In this document: piece by piece, positions 16,496 to 25,947 of the stretch
Numbering within the stretch: the stretch's first letter is position 1
How the letters are laid out: the number at the start of each line of letters is the position of its first letter
DNA from: a bacterium
Lineage (GTDB): Bacteria > Bacillota > Clostridia > Lachnospirales > Lachnospiraceae
Direction: 5' to 3'
DNA: 50,768 nucleotides
Assembly: GCA_030524485.1 (NCBI GenBank)
Contig: JAUNGR010000004.1
Location: 1-50,768 of the forward strand
The notes under the pieces: generated by a model
What the model was told of the DNA's origin: nothing
The model's input: only the letters and a program-made list of their open reading frames with translations
Database searches by the model: none
Position numbers and translations under genes: made by a program

Positions 16496-18280
16496 ATGAG
16501 GAGACAGGGAAGAAAACAGCAAAGAAGGGGAAAAGCGGCAGCACTTACGCTGGGGTTTGCACTGCTTTTGGGAAGTTTTGCAAGCTTTGGAGCGCAGAGC
16601 GATTCGCTTTTGAGTGAGATACAGTCCGTCACAGGTGCCGACAGCATGAAGGAAGGTGTGCCTAAGAATTCCAGTTACTCGCTGACGGTGAAAGAGGAGG
16701 AGGAGACGGTTGCTAGCTTTGCACAGGAGAGAGTGAGCGGCAGTGTGGTGCGCACACAGGAAGGACAGAGTGCAAATGAGGGAGCAGAGGGACCTGCCAA
16801 AGTGCAGGAGACCTTGGCAGCCGAAGCGATGGAGACCGAGAGTGAGGTGGGGCCTACCGTTCGGGAGGTCACTCTCTCTGAGACCTACCACGACGAGTAT
16901 GAGATTTATACCGAATCCATAGACGGAAGGTATTTCATCTATAGCAACATTGGAAACAATGGCATGACGGATGGGCCGGTGAGCCTAGACATCCCCCAAA
17001 ATGTGTCCTACACCGTGGAGAAAGACGGAGCCGCCTTTTCCTACACGTCTGGACAGAGTTTGACAGAGAACGGAACCTATATTTTTTACTTTACGGCGGT
17101 GAAGGATGCCAGCCAACCGCTGTCTCGACAGGTGATTTATGAGGCGACTTTCCATTTTCGGATTCAGCCCAAACCACCCTCGAAAGAGCTGGAGAGTATG
17201 GCGGAATCTTTGGCGGGAAATAATAGCTTCTCCACAAACTCACAGTTCCATTCGCAGACGAATTCACAGACTTCACCTGCCATCTCCTTTGAGGAAGGCA
17301 CACAGGAAACACAGACTCTGCCAGAGGAAAGCACAGAAGCGGTGGAATTTCAGGATAATACAGCTGAGAGCCGTCCCGCAGAGAGTGAAGCGGAGGCTGT
17401 GACAGAGGCCTCACAGGAGGGAGAGGAGGCGGAGGGAGAGACGACACCAAGCATAGAGATTTCCGGTGGGGCAAAAAGAATGCCCTACACCCAGAGCTAT
17501 GAGCAGGCAAGTGGTATGTATCGGATTTCCCTCTCCAATGAGGAATATTTTTACTCCAATGTGCCAAATGGAATGCTCACCAACGTAGGAGTGACCTTAG
17601 AAATTTCCCGTTTGGGGATAGACAGCAGCGATATCACGGTGCTTAGAAATGGAGAGAGCTACGCACTTCCGACGAATTTGATGTTTACGGAGACGGGAAG
17701 CTATCTGCTGCGGATTCCCAAAAACGGAAAAATGGCCATCTATAGCTTTTATATTTTAGGAAGAGCCTCAGCGGACTTGGATGGCTACACACTTCCGGAG
17801 GGCATGACGCTTACCTTTGCCAGCCGAGACGGAGAAAATCTTCCTGTGGAATCCCTTTTCTTGGACGGGACGGGGCAAAGACTGCAGTGGGAAGAAGACG
17901 GAAGATACCAGTTGACTTTTGTAAACCCAGAAGGCATTCACAGTGAGGTGGAGGTGGCGATAGACCGTGAAGCTCCCCTGTTTGAGGTCTCTGTGAACAA
18001 TTCTGTTGCAAGTATCACCTACCAGTCCAGTGATGTTGAGAGGGTGATTGTGAGAAATGGAAATCAGGAGTCCACATACAGTCGAATTGACCGCTTGAGT
18101 GAGGCAGGAAGCTACACCATAGAAGTTTACGATTACGCAGGAAACAAGAATGTAAAGAACGTTGTCATTCCCAAGAAGGTAAATGTAGCAGGCATCTTAG
18201 CCGTTGTCCTAGCCGTGGCATTGATAGCAGCAGGAGTGGCGGTCTTTGTCAAGACAAAGAAAAATTTTCAGGTGAAATAG
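16496..18280 (+). CDS. Single-pass surface protein of the secretion locus (first paralogue)
   Basis: Protein of 594 residues with a basic N-terminus and signal peptide (cleavage expected near FGAQS), a long outer part and a C-terminal TM helix (ILAVVLAVALIAAGVAVFV) with a short basic tail. The outer part has two related beta-rich units: one around residues 130-215 and one around 325-420, the second with LMFTETGSYLLRI. They are split by a Ser/Glu/Thr-rich linker of about 100 residues. Before the TM comes an Ig-like unit (IDREAPLFEVS, GSYTIEVYDYAGN). The protein at 25944 has the same layout and shared motifs. No VirB8-like gene was recognised, so these may be the extracytoplasmic structural parts; this is inference. 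Confidence 0.8.
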   Translation: MRRQGRKQQRRGKAAALTLGFALLLGSFASFGAQSDSLLSEIQSVTGADSMKEGVPKNSSYSLTVKEEEETVASFAQERVSGSVVRTQEGQSANEGAEGPAKVQETLAAEAMETESEVGPTVREVTLSETYHDEYEIYTESIDGRYFIYSNIGNNGMTDGPVSLDIPQNVSYTVEKDGAAFSYTSGQSLTENGTYIFYFTAVKDASQPLSRQVIYEATFHFRIQPKPPSKELESMAESLAGNNSFSTNSQFHSQTNSQTSPAISFEEGTQETQTLPEESTEAVEFQDNTAESRPAESEAEAVTEASQEGEEAEGETTPSIEISGGAKRMPYTQSYEQASGMYRISLSNEEYFYSNVPNGMLTNVGVTLEISRLGIDSSDITVLRNGESYALPTNLMFTETGSYLLRIPKNGKMAIYSFYILGRASADLDGYTLPEGMTLTFASRDGENLPVESLFLDGTGQRLQWEEDGRYQLTFVNPEGIHSEVEVAIDREAPLFEVSVNNSVASITYQSSDVERVIVRNGNQESTYSRIDRLSEAGSYTIEVYDYAGNKNVKNVVIPKKVNVAGILAVVLAVALIAAGVAVFVKTKKNFQVK

Positions 18281-18286
18281 ATAGAT

Positions 18287-18311
18287 TAGGAAGGAAACGG
18301 TTCGCTTCCTA
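18287..18311 (+). other. Intercistronic inverted repeat
   Basis: TAGGAAG (18287-18293) pairs with CTTCCTA (18305-18311) around an 11-base loop. It lies in the 79-base gap before the first VirB6-like gene and lacks a T run, so it is probably a processing or stability stem rather than a terminator. Confidence 0.35.
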
Positions 18312-18359
18312 GAGGCTTGAAAACAGTTGGAGGGCTGAGAACGGGAAAGGAGAGATGAG

Positions 18360-19667
18360 ATGTCTTACGTGTATCTGGGCTTTTTGGATGTACTTCAGAA
18401 TATACTCAGGACGATTTTCGATAAAGTCTTGAGTCCGGTCTTGAAGACGGTGTTTAATGTGCTGCTGAACTTTGTGGGAGAGCTGATTTGGACGATGTTA
18501 AGTTCCCTGTTGGCAGACTTATTTATCATTCTCCTGAAAGCCGTGAATTTCCTGAATAATATGTTCAGCATTTTCTCCGGATTGGGAGTGGTCAAGTACA
18601 ACGGCAAAGATACCAGTCTCATCCAATATGTATTTCAGTTGAGGGGACTGAGCATGGCACTCATGGTGATGACCGTTATGGGAGCGGCTCTCGCTTTTAT
18701 CTTTGCCATCTACTCTACGGGAAAATCCATGGCAGAATCCCCCTTTGATGAGAATGCGTTTCCCATCACGACGGTTTTAAAGAACGGTTTTCGCTCGGCA
18801 ATTACCTTTATGATAGTTCCCTTTATGAGCGTTTGTATTTTGCAGCTTTCGACGGTGGTATTGGACCAAACCGTAATCACGTTCAATGCAGCTTCTGGAA
18901 ACAGTTCCAATGTCTCTGGCATGGACGATGTCCTCTTTCTCACAGCGGCACAGGATGCAGTCAAGGAAAACAATAATAAAAGTGAGGATGAGATTCTTGA
19001 GGAGTACAGCAGCAAGCATCGTTATGCGGACCGAGACGATTTGGAGGACAATTTTGAACTGGATGAGATTAATTACCTGATTGGATTCACCAGTTGTCTC
19101 TTGGTTATTTTTATCCTAATGTGCTCCTGTCTGGAATTTATCAGACGTATTTTTGATGTGTTGCTGCTCTATCTGGTTTCTCCCTTCTTCTCGGCGACGA
19201 TAGCCTTGGATGGGGGAATCCGCTTCAAAAAATGGCAGAACCTGTTTGTGGGCAAGTTTTTTTCGGGATTTGGAGCGATTTTTGCGATGCAAGTCTATAT
19301 CATGCTCGCACCGACTCTCATGTCCTCGAGCTTGCAGTTAAGTTCAGACAAAACAATCGATATGATTTTAAAGATGTTTTTTGTGATTGGAGGGGCTTGG
19401 GCTGTCTTTAAGGGGCAGCATATGGTGCTGCAAATCCTAAGTCCGGAGCTTGCCAATGCTGGAATGCAGAGCAGCGGCGTGGCGATGGGAGTGCTCATGG
19501 GGGGAGCTGGTAGTTTGGGAAGAGGAGTTTCCTCTCTGGCCAGCACAGTGGGACAGAAGAGAGCACAGGCGAAGAGTTCGTCTGCCAACACAGGAACCAC
19601 GAATTTGGCAAATAGTAGCAGTGGCGGCAGCGGTCAAAGTCAGGCATTTCGAGGAGGAAAGGGGTGA
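18360..19667 (+). CDS. TrbL/VirB6-like channel protein (first copy)
   Basis: Polytopic membrane protein of 435 residues, like the TrbL/VirB6 proteins of Gram-positive conjugative elements (Mbov_0396-like group). There is an amphipathic N-terminal third, TM helices near residues 95-118, 140-165, 238-260, 268-290 and 315-335, and a Gly/Ser/Ala-rich cytoplasmic tail from about 375. A polar loop with Asn, Lys, Asp and Glu separates helices around residues 190-235. The key family stretch EFIRRIFDVLLLYLVSPFF near residue 258 is followed by LFVGKFFSGFGAIFAMQVYI, and both recur in the next gene. VirB6 proteins form part of the inner-membrane channel through which substrate passes. Good AGGAGA site before the ATG. 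Confidence 0.88.
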   Translation: MSYVYLGFLDVLQNILRTIFDKVLSPVLKTVFNVLLNFVGELIWTMLSSLLADLFIILLKAVNFLNNMFSIFSGLGVVKYNGKDTSLIQYVFQLRGLSMALMVMTVMGAALAFIFAIYSTGKSMAESPFDENAFPITTVLKNGFRSAITFMIVPFMSVCILQLSTVVLDQTVITFNAASGNSSNVSGMDDVLFLTAAQDAVKENNNKSEDEILEEYSSKHRYADRDDLEDNFELDEINYLIGFTSCLLVIFILMCSCLEFIRRIFDVLLLYLVSPFFSATIALDGGIRFKKWQNLFVGKFFSGFGAIFAMQVYIMLAPTLMSSSLQLSSDKTIDMILKMFFVIGGAWAVFKGQHMVLQILSPELANAGMQSSGVAMGVLMGGAGSLGRGVSSLASTVGQKRAQAKSSSANTGTTNLANSSSGGSGQSQAFRGGKG

Positions 19668-19672
19668 GAGGC

Positions 19673-22012
19673 ATGGAATATGCATATATGGGGATTTTTT
19701 CGACCATATTTAACTGGGTCATGGATAAGATTTTATCCCCTGTGTTTAACTTTATCGGAGGACTCATCAGTGACGCTTTGAGCTGGTTGTTCAATAATGT
19801 GCTTGCCCCCTTGCTGACGGATGTTTTCAAACCCTTGATAGAAGAGGCACTGGCTCTTATCATGCAGATTCTTGCTGGCATCATCTACAGCATCTACTCC
19901 CAAATTTTGCATGTGGTGGATGTGCTTTGCGATTCCTTTGACATTATGATTGGTTTGAAGGATGTGACCTATCAGGGGCAAAGTATGCCGCTGTTGGAGG
20001 CGATGTTCTCGGTGGATGGGATTCGCAGTGCTTACTGGACTCTGACCTTTATGGGACTCTTGCTCGCAGGCATTCTTGCCATCTACGCCACCATAAAGTC
20101 CACCTTGGACTTGGATTTTGAGAATAAGAGACCGGTATCACGCGTGCTGTCCGCCTGCTTTAAGTGCTTTATTCAGCTCTTTACGGTGCAGCTGCTGGTG
20201 TTATTTTTGATACAGTTATCCTCCGTGCTGTTGCGGGGCATCAACGTAGCGGTCAATCAGATGAACGGAAATATGCAGTCTACTTTGGGCCGCATGGTCT
20301 TTGTGGTCTCGTCCTTTAAAGCTTGCAAGGAGGCCGAGTGGAACTTAGGTGGAGAAAATAGCAGTCAGATAGGAATCACAGATACCCAACGAGCTCCCTT
20401 TTATCAGTTGAATGGGAAGGATTACATGGATGTGGAGCAGGTGAAAGCTGTGTTTGACCTTGCCAAGTTTGACTATTTGATAGGCATAGCTCTTGCTCTG
20501 TTTTTGCTTGTGATTATGGCAGCTTGTTTGATTGTCTTTGTGAGACGAATCTTTGATATGTTGGTGTTGTATTTGGTTTCTCCCCTGTTTGTCGGTATGA
20601 TTCCCTTGGATGACGGCGAAAAGTTTTCAGCATGGCGCAGCATGTTTATCGGAAAATGCTTCAGTGGTTTTGGTATGGTCATAGCCATGAAGATGTATCT
20701 CATGCTTTGTCCGTCCATCATGGGAGGTAGTATTTCTTTCACGGACAGTCTGGAGTTTGATTATTTGACCAAAATGGTCTTCTTGCTGGGCGGTGCGTGG
20801 GCAGTTTTGAAGTCTGGAAGCATCCTGACCAGTCTAATCAGTGCGGAGGCAGGCTCTGACGAAGCGGCAACCGCAGGTGCGGGAGTCGCTATGATGACTA
20901 CAGCTGGAGCTATGGTGGGAGGCGGTGCCCTCACACTTGCCGGAACTGCGGTGCGGGGGATTCAGGCATATCGGCAGAACAATAATCAGTCGTCTTCCAG
21001 CAGCGAAAGCAAGATGGGAGGCAATGGAATTAGTGGAAACAGCGGAAGTGCTGGAAGCGGCAATGGCGGTGGCTTTAGTGGCGGAAGCGGCGGCAGTGGT
21101 CTGGGAAGCTCAAGTGGAAATTTGGGTGGAGGCAGTGAAGGTGCTGCTTCTAGCGGAGGCAGCGGAAGTGGTGGATTCAGTGGAGGTACTGGACTGAGCG
21201 GAGGCACTGGACTTGGCGGAGACAGCGGAAACACTGGAGGCGGTGAAAATACTGGAACGAGTGCAGGCAGCGGAAGTGCTGGATTTAGTGGAGGCAGTGG
21301 CGAAGGCGGTTTGGGAAGCTCGAATGGAAATTCGGGCGTAAGTAACGATGGCGGCAATGTGTTAACTCCGAAACAAAAGGCACAAAAATTAAATGCGAAG
21401 CCAGTAAGAGACAATTCATGGAAGCCATTCAAGACAACGGTGAATCCGACAACAGGAAAGTCAGAGTTTGCTCTTCGTCCTGGAAAGGGAAAATTGCTTA
21501 ACATTGGTAAGGATGGGAAAGGAAACTTTAATCTAAAACTCATGGGAGTAGGATTCAGATTTGGTCCGGGTGCAAAGCTAAATAAGGTAAGTCTTCCTAC
21601 GACTAGAAGAAAAAGGGATAAGGACGGAGAATGGTACTGCTCTAAAGTATCGGTTTTGGGAATGAAATGGAAGTATAATGAGAATCAAAAAGATTTGGCT
21701 TTCCGAGACTGTGACCTGTTGGGAATCCATAGAAAGTTGGATGCCGATGGCAATTATTGTCTGACCAATGTACTGGGAGGAACCATAGAGCGTAAGCTTG
21801 GAGAGGATGGCAAGTATCACCTGACCAATTTTGCAGGCATTGTGAAACGGGAAGAAGACCAGAATGGGGAGATGAACCTGACGAAAGCGGGCATTCTGGG
21901 AACTGGTATTGAAAGAAAACAAGTAGAGGACGGAAGTTATGCCCTCACTGGAATTAGAGTGCTTGGTGTAAACTTGTATGGACGGCAGGACGCAAATGCA
22001 GATCATAAATAA
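19673..22012 (+). CDS. TrbL/VirB6-like channel protein with Gly/Ser linker and repeat tail
   Basis: 779 residues. The first 430 are a paralogue of the preceding protein, sharing RRIFDMLVLYLVSPLF and MFIGKCFSGFGMVIAMKMYL. Then comes a Gly/Ser-rich linker of about 120 residues (442-562; GGSGSGGFSGG-like units), and a C-terminal domain of about 200 residues built of repeats with the pattern D-x-DGxYxLTxxxxLGxxIERK, seen four to five times. Extended VirB6 proteins with variable C-terminal domains are known in other systems (for example rickettsial ones), but I do not know this tail. The preceding gene ends at 19667; GAGGAGG at 19651-19657 serves the ATG at 19673, and a GTG at 19664 is in frame. 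The linker DNA is itself repetitive (AGYGGAGGC-like units), prone to length change. Confidence 0.85.
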   Translation: MEYAYMGIFSTIFNWVMDKILSPVFNFIGGLISDALSWLFNNVLAPLLTDVFKPLIEEALALIMQILAGIIYSIYSQILHVVDVLCDSFDIMIGLKDVTYQGQSMPLLEAMFSVDGIRSAYWTLTFMGLLLAGILAIYATIKSTLDLDFENKRPVSRVLSACFKCFIQLFTVQLLVLFLIQLSSVLLRGINVAVNQMNGNMQSTLGRMVFVVSSFKACKEAEWNLGGENSSQIGITDTQRAPFYQLNGKDYMDVEQVKAVFDLAKFDYLIGIALALFLLVIMAACLIVFVRRIFDMLVLYLVSPLFVGMIPLDDGEKFSAWRSMFIGKCFSGFGMVIAMKMYLMLCPSIMGGSISFTDSLEFDYLTKMVFLLGGAWAVLKSGSILTSLISAEAGSDEAATAGAGVAMMTTAGAMVGGGALTLAGTAVRGIQAYRQNNNQSSSSSESKMGGNGISGNSGSAGSGNGGGFSGGSGGSGLGSSSGNLGGGSEGAASSGGSGSGGFSGGTGLSGGTGLGGDSGNTGGGENTGTSAGSGSAGFSGGSGEGGLGSSNGNSGVSNDGGNVLTPKQKAQKLNAKPVRDNSWKPFKTTVNPTTGKSEFALRPGKGKLLNIGKDGKGNFNLKLMGVGFRFGPGAKLNKVSLPTTRRKRDKDGEWYCSKVSVLGMKWKYNENQKDLAFRDCDLLGIHRKLDADGNYCLTNVLGGTIERKLGEDGKYHLTNFAGIVKREEDQNGEMNLTKAGILGTGIERKQVEDGSYALTGIRVLGVNLYGRQDANADHK
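21000..21360 (+). repeat. Gly/Ser-coding low-complexity repeat in virB6-like gene
   Basis: DNA is made of imperfect short repeats such as AGCGGAAGTG and GGAGGCAGTG that encode Gly, Ser, Ala and Thr almost only. It links the membrane part to the repeat tail and is a likely site of copy-number variation between strains. Confidence 0.8.
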
Positions 22013-22038
22013 GAAGACGGAGTGAGGAGAAAAGAGAG

Positions 22039-24792
22039 ATGAGAATTATTCCGAAGAAAACAAACGTAAAGATGGAATTTTTTAAGGGCATTGAATTGCT
22101 GGATATTCTGGTTTTGGGTGTCGGCGGTTCTCTTGCCTTCTCCTTCCTGCTGTCAGATTTGCCCTTTCATATTGGACTTTTTTGTATCGTTGCCGTTTTG
22201 ACTGTGGGTATGGTAATTCCTGTGGACGATGAGAAGGCTTATAAGACAGCCTTCTACGCATTGAAGTACTTGGCTCGCTACAAGCGGTTTGGCTTAGAAG
22301 AAGCAGCAGAAGTGGAAGCGACTCCAGAGCAGGAGAAGAAGAAAAAAAGCAAAGGAAAGAAGAAAAGCAAACAAAATCCGCAGGTCAGAGACATCACACC
22401 TTTTACAGGCATTGACGGAAAATATATTGTCTATGGCACCTCCTATTATGCGGCGGTGGTACATATTCCCTCTGTGGAGTTCCGTTTTTACACAGAGTCC
22501 AGACAAAATAGCATGATAGACCGCACCTTCGGCTCGGTTTTGCGTATGGTGACGATGGGAGAGACCGCTTCGATGGTAAAAATCGACCGCCCAATGATTT
22601 ATGACGATTTTATTCGTTCAGAGAATCAGAAGATGGAAGACCTAAAAGAGGCTTATCGCAATGGGCTTTTGACAGACGATGAGCTGACTCGAAGAATTGG
22701 CATCATTCAGGACAGAATCACACAGATTCGCACTTTTAATTTTAAGGATAGAGTGTTTGTTCCCTTTCATTATCTGGTTTTCTACTACAAAAATAAAGAA
22801 ACTTTGCAAAATCAAGTCAACCAGATGATACAGTCCATGAGTACCAATGATATGAACTGCACGCAGTTGGAGGGAGCGGAGCTGGCCATCTTTTTGAAGT
22901 ACCAGTACAATCAGCTCTTCGACGAGAGAGAAGCCTATCAACTGACTCCAGACCAATATATGGATTGGATTTTGCCAAAAAATATCACCTTTGCCTCAAG
23001 AACCGTCAAATACGACGATTTGATTACCCACACGCTGAGAGTCACAAAATATCCTACCATAGTGGGAAATGCTTGGGGGCATAAGCTGTTCAACACCCCA
23101 GGAACGAGGGCGGTGCTTAAGATGAAGCCGCTTGACCGCTACAAGAGCATCAAGCAGATAGATAGAGCCATAGATGAGTTAAGAGAGCAGGAGAGTAACA
23201 CCGGAAAAGCCAGCAAACAGATGGAGCTTAGCACGCACATTGAGACTTTGGGCGAGGTGCTGCGGCTACTTCAGGGAGACAATGAGACGCTTTTTAACGT
23301 GGATTTGTATGTGACGGTTTACGATTACGACTACAGCCAACAGTTATTGGACTATAAGAGTGGCAAAGAGAAGAAAAAACCGTCCCAGAAGCGGAAAACG
23401 GAAATCAAACGAAGCTTTTCCGAGGAAGGCTATCGAACCAGTGATATGATGATGATGCAGTTTGAAGCTTATGCCTCCTCCATGATTTCGGCAAACGATG
23501 CGATGGTGGGGGATGCACAGGCGATTCACTCCAGTTCCATTGCCGCTGCTTTTCCCTATGTGTACAAGCACTTAAATGACAATAAGGGTATCTATATTGG
23601 CAACTCGGACGGCGTTCCCGCTTTTATCAACTTTTTCCAAAGAGATAAGGACAGGGTAAACAGCAACATGGTTATCATCGGAAAGTCCGGTTCTGGAAAG
23701 TCCTATGCGACCAAAACCATTTTGACGCATTTAGCGGCAGAGAACAGCAAAATTTTTATTCTCGACCCAGAGAATGAGTATATGGAAATGGCAAAGAACT
23801 TCAATGGAAAGATTATTGATGTCGGAAGTGCGACGCAGGGACGTTTGAATCCATTTCATGTCATCACGAACCTTTCAGACGAGGAAGGGGACGATGAGGA
23901 GGCGGCAAGTACGAGCTTGAACACGCACCTTCAGTTCTTGGAGGAGTTCTACCGACAGATTCTTCCAGGGATAGAGGCAGATGCTTTGGAGTACTTAAAC
24001 AATATCACCATCCGTCTCTATGAGGAGAAAAACATTGACAATGAGACGGATTTGAGCCGTCTCACCCCAGCCGATTTTCCGACCTTTGACGACCTGTATG
24101 AGAAGCTTCTGAACGACTTCCAGCTCTCCACCGGTGAGTATAGCAAGAAGAACCTGAGAATTCTTTTGAACTATATTTCCAAGTTTGCGACTGGAGGACG
24201 AAATTCCAATCTTTGGAACGGAGAGGCGAGCATTTCCACAAACGAGAACTTTATTGTTTTTAATTTCCAGTCCCTTTTGGCGAATAAGAACAATACCATC
24301 GCAAATGCACAGATGCTTTTGGTGCTGAAATGGCTGGACAATGAGATCATCAAAAATAGAGATTACAACATCAAATACCATGCGAGCCGTAAGATTATCG
24401 TGGTGATTGATGAAGCACATGTGTTCATCGACAGCAAGTTCCCCATTGCTTTGGACTTCATGTTCCAGCTGGCAAAGCGTATCCGTAAATACAACGGAAT
24501 GCAGATTGTCATCACACAGAACATCAAGGACTTTGTGGGAACGGAGGAGCTGGCGAGAAAGTCAACCGCTATCATCAATGCCAGCCAGTACTCCTTTATC
24601 TTTCCGCTTGCACCGAACGATATGCATGATTTGTGCAAGCTGTATGAGAAGGCGGGAGCCATCAATGAGAGCGAGCAGGACGACATTGTGAACAATGGAC
24701 GAGGACGAGCTTTCGTGATTACCTCCCCATCCGAGAGAACCTGCGTGGACATTGTGGCAGGAGAGGATATAGAGAGACTGTTTACGATGTAA
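22039..24792 (+). CDS. VirB4-like secretion ATPase with fused PrgI/VirB3-like N-terminus
   Basis: 917 residues. VirB4 ATPases power assembly and transport in every type IV secretion system. The ATPase half holds Walker A GKSGSGKS near residues 548-555, Walker B IIVVIDEAHVF near 785-796, and the TQNIKDFVG sensor strand. The first about 90 residues carry two hydrophobic helices (LLDILVLGVGGSLAFSFLL and FHIGLFCIVAVLTVGMVIP) followed by YKTAFYALKYLARYKRF, which is like the small PrgI/VirB3 proteins that are usually coded by a separate upstream gene. A Lys-rich bridge (KKKKSKGKKKSKQ) follows at about 98-110. This is the longest conserved gene of the apparatus and the best marker for phylogeny. Confidence 0.94.
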   Translation: MRIIPKKTNVKMEFFKGIELLDILVLGVGGSLAFSFLLSDLPFHIGLFCIVAVLTVGMVIPVDDEKAYKTAFYALKYLARYKRFGLEEAAEVEATPEQEKKKKSKGKKKSKQNPQVRDITPFTGIDGKYIVYGTSYYAAVVHIPSVEFRFYTESRQNSMIDRTFGSVLRMVTMGETASMVKIDRPMIYDDFIRSENQKMEDLKEAYRNGLLTDDELTRRIGIIQDRITQIRTFNFKDRVFVPFHYLVFYYKNKETLQNQVNQMIQSMSTNDMNCTQLEGAELAIFLKYQYNQLFDEREAYQLTPDQYMDWILPKNITFASRTVKYDDLITHTLRVTKYPTIVGNAWGHKLFNTPGTRAVLKMKPLDRYKSIKQIDRAIDELREQESNTGKASKQMELSTHIETLGEVLRLLQGDNETLFNVDLYVTVYDYDYSQQLLDYKSGKEKKKPSQKRKTEIKRSFSEEGYRTSDMMMMQFEAYASSMISANDAMVGDAQAIHSSSIAAAFPYVYKHLNDNKGIYIGNSDGVPAFINFFQRDKDRVNSNMVIIGKSGSGKSYATKTILTHLAAENSKIFILDPENEYMEMAKNFNGKIIDVGSATQGRLNPFHVITNLSDEEGDDEEAASTSLNTHLQFLEEFYRQILPGIEADALEYLNNITIRLYEEKNIDNETDLSRLTPADFPTFDDLYEKLLNDFQLSTGEYSKKNLRILLNYISKFATGGRNSNLWNGEASISTNENFIVFNFQSLLANKNNTIANAQMLLVLKWLDNEIIKNRDYNIKYHASRKIIVVIDEAHVFIDSKFPIALDFMFQLAKRIRKYNGMQIVITQNIKDFVGTEELARKSTAIINASQYSFIFPLAPNDMHDLCKLYEKAGAINESEQDDIVNNGRGRAFVITSPSERTCVDIVAGEDIERLFTM

Positions 24793-24821
24793 GAGACAAA
24801 GGAAGGAAGAGGGAAGCGGTG

Positions 24822-25634
24822 ATGATGACGAGAAAGAAAGAGAACAAAAGAAGGGCTGTGGCTGTGATTGCCGGCATGTTGCTTGGCATTTCGGCTCTCT
24901 CCGGCTGCAAAGGGGGCAGTTCGGATGCCGTGTCCAAAATTCAGGCGGCAGGCAGCTTAGAGGTGGCAGTCTGCACACAAAACAACCCCTATATTACACT
25001 GGAGAACGGGCAGGCAGAGGGCGAGGAGGCGGAATTGGTAAACGCCATCGCCACAGCTTTGGGAGTGGAGGCAACCTTTACACCGGTCAATACGGCAGAA
25101 GAGGCGAAGGAGATGGTGGAAGCACAGGAGGCGGATTTGGCTCTGGGCATGATAACAGACCAGACGGATACCAAAGATACCTTGGCTCTGTCCAATTCCT
25201 ACGAAGAAGGTCGCCTGTATGTGCTGACGCAGAGAGGAGATTATTCGGATTCTCCGGCAGCCTTTGCTGATAGGAGCATAGGGGCAGCGGAGCAGATGGA
25301 AGCAAGCTCAGTGAACCCTTTTCAGAGCGAGTCTCAGGTCTATTTGTATCCGAGTTTTGAGGAGGCTGTGAGAGCATTGAAAGAGGGCATTGTGGATGCG
25401 GTGCTTTGCCATCTGGACGAAGGAATGCAGCAGCTCTCCGATGCCAGTCTACAGATGCAGAATGTCAAAAATGTGAGCAGCGAGTCCTATGTGCTTGTGC
25501 TCAAAAAGGGAGAGACACGTTTGCTTAGCGGCATTAATACGATAATAGGACAATATTTGGATGGACAGAGCGTGGAGGATGCGGCGGTCGCAGAGAGCGG
25601 CGAGGAGCATTCGGAAAGCAGTGGGGAGGAGTAA
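24822..25634 (+). CDS. Lipoprotein with a family 3 solute-binding-like fold
   Basis: 270 residues, lipoprotein signal with lipobox LSGC (Cys29). The rest follows amino-acid-binding protein order: AAGSLEVAVCTQNNPYITLENG, then AELVNAIATALGVEATFTPV, DLALGMITD, and FEEAVRALKEGIVDAVLCH. The segment where ligand-binding proteins show a conserved G-T-T-E turn is here IGAAEQMEASS, so ligand binding may be lost. The C-terminus is Glu/Ser-rich (EEHSESSGEE). No permease or ATPase of an amino-acid importer is near, and it sits between VirB4 and structural genes, so recruitment as an apparatus part or a sensor is likely. A GTG at 24819 and ATGs at 24822 and 24825 compete; I take 24822. Confidence 0.8.
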   Translation: MMTRKKENKRRAVAVIAGMLLGISALSGCKGGSSDAVSKIQAAGSLEVAVCTQNNPYITLENGQAEGEEAELVNAIATALGVEATFTPVNTAEEAKEMVEAQEADLALGMITDQTDTKDTLALSNSYEEGRLYVLTQRGDYSDSPAAFADRSIGAAEQMEASSVNPFQSESQVYLYPSFEEAVRALKEGIVDAVLCHLDEGMQQLSDASLQMQNVKNVSSESYVLVLKKGETRLLSGINTIIGQYLDGQSVEDAAVAESGEEHSESSGEE

Positions 25635-25635
25635 G

Positions 25636-25947
25636 ATGGCATATTTTGACAGTTCCAAAAACCGTGCTCTCTGGAAGCGGGAGCTGGATGCCTTGCGGGA
25701 GGAGAGAGAGCGCAGACAGAGGGAGGGCTATACGCCGGATGCACAAAACGTGAGGACAGCAAAGACAGCCGAAAACCCCTTCCGCAAAAAAATCAGCTTT
25801 GCCGAGTTGGTGGAGCAGGAGGTGGAAGCTTCCAAGACGGAAAAATCCAGACAGAGAGAGGCACAAGTGCAAAGAAGGAAAGAGGCTCAGGTAGAGAGGG
25901 AGAAGGAAATCAAACCGAGGGAATTGGCGCGGGGAAAGGGATTATGA
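25636..25947 (+). CDS. Small charged protein, unknown
   Basis: 103 residues, rich in Arg, Glu, Lys and Gln, no TM helix or signal. It begins MAYFDSSKNRALWKREL and has long helix-forming stretches (LDALREERERRQR; REAQVQRRKEAQVEREKE), probably a coiled coil. It starts one base after the lipoprotein gene with GGGGAGGA before the ATG at 25636, and overlaps the next gene by ATGA, so translation is coupled. The tight coupling suggests a stoichiometric partner of the neighbouring surface protein. Function not recognised. Confidence 0.7.
   Translation: MAYFDSSKNRALWKRELDALREERERRQREGYTPDAQNVRTAKTAENPFRKKISFAELVEQEVEASKTEKSRQREAQVQRRKEAQVEREKEIKPRELARGKGL

Noticed and set aside
20986..21543. Pro/Leu-rich open frame opposite the Gly/Ser linker
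   Set aside because: A mirror of the Gly/Ser repeat (GGA, GGC read as TCC, GCC on the other strand), inside a well-supported gene.
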